DNA of 64,000 bases from Protonemura montana. Its lineage: Eukaryota; Arthropoda; Insecta; Plecoptera; Nemouridae. Positions 58,301 through 64,000 of this stretch are shown piece by piece. How positions within the stretch are numbered: position 1 is the first letter of the stretch; the number at the start of each line of letters is the position of its first letter. Under the pieces are notes generated by a model. It did not search any database, was not told the origin of the DNA, and saw only the letters and a list, made by a program, of their open reading frames with translations. The stretch lies in assembly GCA_947568835.1 (NCBI GenBank), contig OX387605.1:4774001-4838000 (forward strand), in the 5' to 3' direction. Made by a program: the position numbers and the translations under genes.

Positions 58301-61300
58301 GCAAAATTGCGGAAGCAACATGCGTGTCAATCGTGCGTAGTTTGTACACGTTTATGGGCGTAGTGCGTGCAAGGCAAGGTCGTTCGAGAACGTTGACCAA
58401 GACACTTAAATCCGGCTCATTGACTAAAACAATTATGTCCGCTGAAAGGAGACGAATGTTGGAATAAACTGCGAAGGTGGCTGCTTTAGCGCTGGTCTGC
58501 GCGACATGGCCTCGTGCTCTATTGGTCTGCATTTACGGGATGTAAGGGATACTGGGGGGCAGAGGGGCAGAGGGTGTTCCTTTGCGAAAGGCGTAGGGCA
58601 CACGGATTTTGATCGTGCATTTGCAAAGGGAAAAGGAGCAAATAGCAAAAAGCTTTGAATGTATGGGTAATCGAACAAAAGAGCAGTTCTATTTGAAAAA
58701 TGAATAACTTGCTAAAATTAACGGAATTCAATTCGGACATTGGAGTGTTGGCATTACACAAAAAGCCCTATTTTCACTTAAGGTCAACGATGAAAATTTT
58801 TACCACTCACAAAAAATCGGCCCCGACACTCATGTCGGTTTGGTGCACTCGGGCTGGATTGTGGATGTCTGGCATTGGGACTAGAAGGTTGTTGGTTCCT
58901 CTCCCGAGCAGGGTATTGATCGCCCACCACCCCCCCCCCCCCCCCCCCCAGACCACCTTGCACCCGACCCCTCTTTTGGGTCTCCACAAAGATCTACCGA
59001 GTATAACCTGATAAACTCGTATTCACAACTGAAGACATGGGAATACTCGCGGCTTGCCGATAGCGATTGATATTATCGCTCGCAGAATGTCGCGTGCGCT
59101 CTCGCTCCTACTTTTTCTCCAGCTCGTCGATCCTCTGTTAGTTTTATTCGAAATGTAGATCTCATTTAGGCGTCTGATCACATGTATTTTTCAGCAAAGC
59201 CTATTCTAGATTACGTGAGGTGCATTGTGTTATTGTGCGAATCGTTGTATGCCTGGATCTTGAATCTATGCCTTGGATCTTTGAGAGATCGATACTAGGG
59301 TTACAAATATAACTCAAAGAAAAACCGCCGTCGTTTGGAAAAATTATGCTATTACACAATCAAATATAATTTTCAGTATTCAAATCGGTAAATTATTGCT
59401 AGTTCATTCAGTATGCCTTTCATTGGCATACTAAACTATTCTCTATGGCATTGAAGAGTTTGAGGTGGAGCAATGGTGCCCTTGACATTTTTTTACAATA
59501 GCGTACTCGTTCGTGCTGTTACTGGTGTACTTGTAGCTGCGGGAGCTAATTACGAGAGATTATTTTGGAACTATTCGCAATGAAGTTGACGTCTCAATGG
59601 GGACACATAATCTTGGGATGACACTTGACTTATTAATTATTATTAGTCAGGGAGTTCGCCATACCGGAGAACGTCTTTGTCATGGATGCTTTTGTAAAGT
59701 TTCCCATGAAAACATTGAACGTCTCTAGCGTTCGCGTCAAGTTCTGAAGGTCTGAAGTTCTGAGCGAACACAGCGAGATCTTGTGCCGACAACGCATACA
59801 TTCGCTTGTTGCTTGATTTACCAGGTGTAGGAATATTGCCATCAATTCGCGAACTCGTTCAGGCGTATCTATCAACTGCAATTAATCAACAAAAAGTCTC
59901 TTCTCCATTCGATTCAGCTTGTTCATATTTTTGACCAGGTAGACTAATCGCTCGTACCCCCACAAAAACACAAATCAATAGTTGATTGATTGATATACTT
60001 TCATAGAGAAACGACCGTACGAGTTGCCGTATAATAGAAATCGACATCTACGCCATACCTTTTCGTTCTCGAAATAAATCGACGATCTCTGAAAACGAAA
60101 TAGATTTTTAGAAGTTGACGAATTGGCCACCTACTATCTATGAAAAAGTTCGACCGCGCTAAAACTTTAGTTCGTGCGCCTGCCGCCGCGATCGTTCGGC
60201 CCTGCGAACTTAAAACCGAAGATAAATAGCTAAGAAACGGGATGTGCGTCAGGACTCGCGTCGGCCCCGCGTCGGAGGGCGCAAAAGCGAAAATCTCTAC
60301 ATTTTGTACATGTCAGTGTTGCCCCATTCCGCTTCGGCTATCTCTCCGAAATAAAACTTATTCCAAGTGAACATGTTGAGATAAAAGCCAAGCTATTAAA
60401 GCCTAGCCCCGGCGCTGTAATGTATCATGGATGTGTGTTCTGTTGTTTGCTATGTACGCTGTGTGCTCCGTTTTCTAACTGTTTCAACGGTATGGTGATG
60501 GTTATTTCAGATGTGATCCACGCACTATTGGATGTAATATTAAAAGGTGTATCAGATGAACGATACCACGTGTACTATATGTTCTGGCCCGACGCGTGGA
60601 GAATCTCAGCGCTTTGCTCGGTCACCCAAAGCTGTCTCAGAAGTAGATAAAATAAAGACGATTACTAATGGATTCAATCTGTGCCCCGTTTTTCTGTCGC
60701 TTTTCCTGTTTGTCGTCAGCGTTCGAGCCCGAAAGGGGGGGTGGGGGGGAGAAGTGTTGTAAAGATGACCATCGTTCGCCTCAACGCAACAACAAGGGGG
60801 ATGACAAATTGTCTTTTAAATCCGGCACGCACAATCTTGTACAGAATCCTTCGTGGATTTCCCAGCTAACAGGAGCACGGTTAATGAAGTGCTCGCTAGG
60901 ACGGCTGTCAATTCAAAGTGTTTTCTGTTGTTTTCTTCTTCGTTCTTCGAAAAAAAAAAGATGCAATAATTCAAGACGAACAACACTTAATTGATTTAAG
61001 TGGGTGGTAATGAACAAGCTTTTGATTACTTAGATATATTTTCCCAAGACAGCCACCGAGTATCAAACATGCTTAATTTTTCAAATGTATAAAACGCACT
61101 TTGCCAAAATACTGTCAACATCTGACGAATCCCATCGCCTATGCAAGCTACATCTCTCGCCAGTTCTCTCTGAATTTAAACGGAACTGGATAACTACACT
61201 TTCCATTCCTCCTAACCCCCCCACCACTCCACAACATTCTCCACAAAACACTCACTTCCTGTAGTAAATCCAAAATTCCCGCGCACCTTTCCAGCCCGCC

Positions 61301-64000
61301 CGGCCAGAGACATCATCCGACTTTTCATTTTTTTTCCCCCAGAGACAGCTTCCTAACGTGACTACCACTATAAATCATAGGAGTATGTTTTTTATCAGCT
61401 TTTCTTTGACCTGCGAGTCATGCCAACCCTCTAGCTGCACAGGCAGAGACGTGCGACTGGGAGCGAGGCAGGCCTCTGACGTGAAAACCCCCCACCGACC
61501 CACTATTCGTTCTATGGACACGAGAGATGAATGATGAGTGATGGATATAAGATTATCGAGGAAATGCGATGCCGAGGTCGAAAGAGAAGAAGGCCCTCCC
61601 TTAGCCACCCCTTAGCGCTAGCAAGACAGCGAATGTACATTTCTTTTATAAACATGGCTGGCAGGGGACGTTTTTATTACAGTGGGGTTGCAGGAGGCAA
61701 TACGGGCGGGAGTATCAATGACTTTGCTAACATTTATTGAGCACGTTTGTTTTTTTAATAGAACTTTCAGACGACGTGATATCATTTGTTCATGTATATG
61801 AACAAGTATGAAACACTTTAATGACGTTGGGTATGCTAGGAAAACGACCACACATTTTCTATTAAATTTGTTTTTCACAACTAGGTTAAATTGTTTTTTA
61901 CGTGAATGTCTGGTGCTGGCACATGGTTTATATTAATTGTGTGTATATAATGTTTCGGTAATCACATCCCCGAGCTGCAAGACACATTCATTATTCACAA
62001 TCCATCTCTTCGTTGGACTGTACTTCCTGTGTTGACGCTACTTAGAGAGAGATTGTTTCCCCAGCAGTCAAAATTGAAAAAGAAATACAAGAAAGCGATA
62101 AGCAGCAGACGAGACAACTGAATAGACATTTAGATCAGGCTAAACTCAGTTTTGCACCAAACTGGTTGCATTTTAATTTCATTCCTTGACCAGGAAAGTT
62201 AGTAATACTTTTTATATAAACTATGATATAAACCTAAGTTAAGTAGGTCAAAAGAAAAGTTACCTTTCTCGCCTTCATGGTAAATGGTAATACAAGCGTA
62301 ATAGCCATCTTTAATTAAATAAAATTGCGCTCGAGAAGAAAGCCAGATCTAGAAATTCCGTGTACAGATTTCTTTTAGTTTGATTGTGAAAAGCAAGTCT
62401 ACTTCCTTTCACCACAGCCTGGGCGTTAGAATAAATATAATGAAGAAGAAAAAACACCTACACACATAGAACTTAAAGGAAACCCCCTTTCCTTTCCCGA
62501 TTTCCCTTCCATTTGATTTTGCATTTTCGACCGTATTCACCACTTTTCCTAGCTCGTGGCTTTGCAGACTTGGTGTTTTCTGACGTAAAGAAATGATGGA
62601 CACTTCTATCAGATCAAGATGACGACAACGACGATGACGACTGTGCTGACAATATGGACTTGACAATCATGAAACGATAGACCGACTTTTCATAGATGAT
62701 GGCCGCTGTCGCTAGTTCCGGTCTCGCTATGTCGGCGTCGGGCAAAGCGTCGCCGTGCCAGGCCAGGCCGACACTCTCGGCTCTGTCCAGTCACGCCATC
62801 CAACTGTCACCCAGATCTCCGTCAATTCGCTAGTCTGGCACGCTTCCGAAAGCCTCTGCACTCGAAAAATGTTATTTTTTGTATATTTCTGGTGTTTCTG
62901 TTACTTTTTTTACTTGATAATTTGCTTGGAGAGCACAAAAAATTGCGAGACGCTTAAAATTTAATTGACAGTTACCTGACAATGCAAATTAAAATTACAA
63001 GTAAACTAAAAGAAAATTGTGTCTATGAAGGTAAATGAAATGGTTTCTACGTTTTTTCCTCGTAGAAGATTTTAGTTAGTGGTTTTGGATATAGATCGTG
63101 CAATATTAAATTTTCCGACGCATTTCGGGGAAAACTGCCATAACTGTTTAAGATTCTGCATGCACTTATAGGTGCAAATGTAATTATGAACTGATTTGCC
63201 ACGTCACATAATTTTGACGTCACTGCTACATCAGCGAGTAACGTACCAACAAGCGGAAGCTGCTGGTTCGTCACAGATTGTCGCCAATTTTTTTCATGTT
63301 GGTAACGAATCCAATTAATATACACGAGCGTATGCGAAATATTTCTCAGCGGTTCTTCATCGTTTCTCTAGTTCTTTTTACTATTTTTTTGCATCCCTTC
63401 TTTCTCTTTGCATGTATACCTACTAAGAATTCCACCAATAACAATTCACCTCATCTTGAATAATAGCACATTTCTTGATTTTAACGATATCAAAACTCAG
63501 ATTGATCCAATTCTAAACGTTGCATAATTTCGCCTTCCTCTTCGATTCTCTATAACCTCACAATCAGAGCTAGAAACTTGAAATGAGGTTCCTGCCACAT
63601 GTCTCAATCAATGTCGTTAAACAGTTCACAATGAACACTGATACTCAATAGTACACTATACAAGCACCAATTTCTAATGCGTTTAGGAGAGGTAACGCAT
63701 GTCCTAATGAAACTACTGCTGCTAGCCCAGTTTTTTCACCAACTTACTACACCCTACGCAGAAATGTCCCAATTGGGAACGCCTTTACGCTTTGTGCCAC
63801 GTTTCGTTGTGACCTCCTTTGCCCCTGGCATTGAACCACATGCACGAGCAACCAAAACCACTTTTAGCGCGATAGATTTCATCGCTGTTGCAGATCTATT
63901 TCACATGCTTAATTTCCACTGAAAATGGAAACAATGTCCATAGTCATACTTTATACTTTATTTTCCTTTGCTGGTTATTTATCAATTCACCATACCAACT
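55321..64000. other. Noncoding, no gene seen
   Basis: About 8.7 kb without a recognisable exon. CpG-rich patches occur at about 55620-55880, 60160-60300 and 62700-62800. A hairpin AGTATGCC/GGCATACT with a seven-base loop lies at 59410-59432, a short ATTGATTGAT tract near 59983, a 20-nt C tract at 58930-58949 and a TGACGTCA palindrome at 63215-63222. Open frames stay at or below 108 codons and are unrecognised. Confidence 0.4.
58930..58949. repeat. Poly-C tract, 20 nt
   Basis: Twenty uninterrupted C residues preceded by CCCACCA; G-rich strand is minus. Confidence 0.9.

Noticed and set aside
59410-59432. Histone-mRNA-like hairpin
   Set aside because: Stem and loop sequence do not match the histone 3' stem-loop consensus and no histone frame is nearby.

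Overview
The window is eukaryotic, AT-rich and gene-poor. It most resembles the inside and 5' flank of one long-intron animal gene, probably arthropod. The only confidently recognised protein-coding sequence is one exon on the minus strand near 20.35-21.05 kb. It encodes the cytoplasmic N-terminus of a hyperpolarization-activated cyclic nucleotide-gated (HCN/Ih) channel and ends in a consensus splice donor just before the first transmembrane segment. No transmembrane, pore or cyclic-nucleotide-binding exon was recognised in the remaining 20 kb in the direction of transcription, so the next intron probably runs off the left edge.

The rest is dispersed repeats and unexplained noncoding DNA. From left to right it holds: a 3' fragment of a 5S-rRNA-headed SINE (0.3 kb); a dispersed family here called R1, with copies at 6.5, 14.6, 18.3 and 28.5 kb; a palindromic element whose arms carry hammerhead-like cores (9.2-9.4 kb); a 27-bp minisatellite of exactly 64 units inside one R1 copy (14.9-16.6 kb); the HCN exon in a CpG-rich block (19.9-21.0 kb); a nearly full-length 5S-headed SINE with a perfect 11-bp target-site duplication (21.95-22.37 kb); tRNA-headed SINE remnants (29.4, 39.8, 42.8 kb); a 174-codon orphan ORF (34.0 kb); a CpG-rich block with a minus-strand TATA-like box that could be a distal HCN promoter (50.8-52.0 kb); and a cluster of a second 5S-headed SINE, a fold-back element and a tRNA-like sequence (54.4-55.3 kb). 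Pure G or C tracts of 16-22 nt punctuate the window at five places.

The arthropod assignment rests on the protein block before S1, which reads like arthropod Ih channels as I remember them, and on the protostome-type 5S sequence in the SINE head. It is an inference. Most short open frames are expected by chance in sequence of this composition and are not reported as genes. No bacterial operon, CRISPR array, rRNA gene or intact transposase/reverse transcriptase frame was seen. All similarity statements come from reading by eye; no search or alignment was run.
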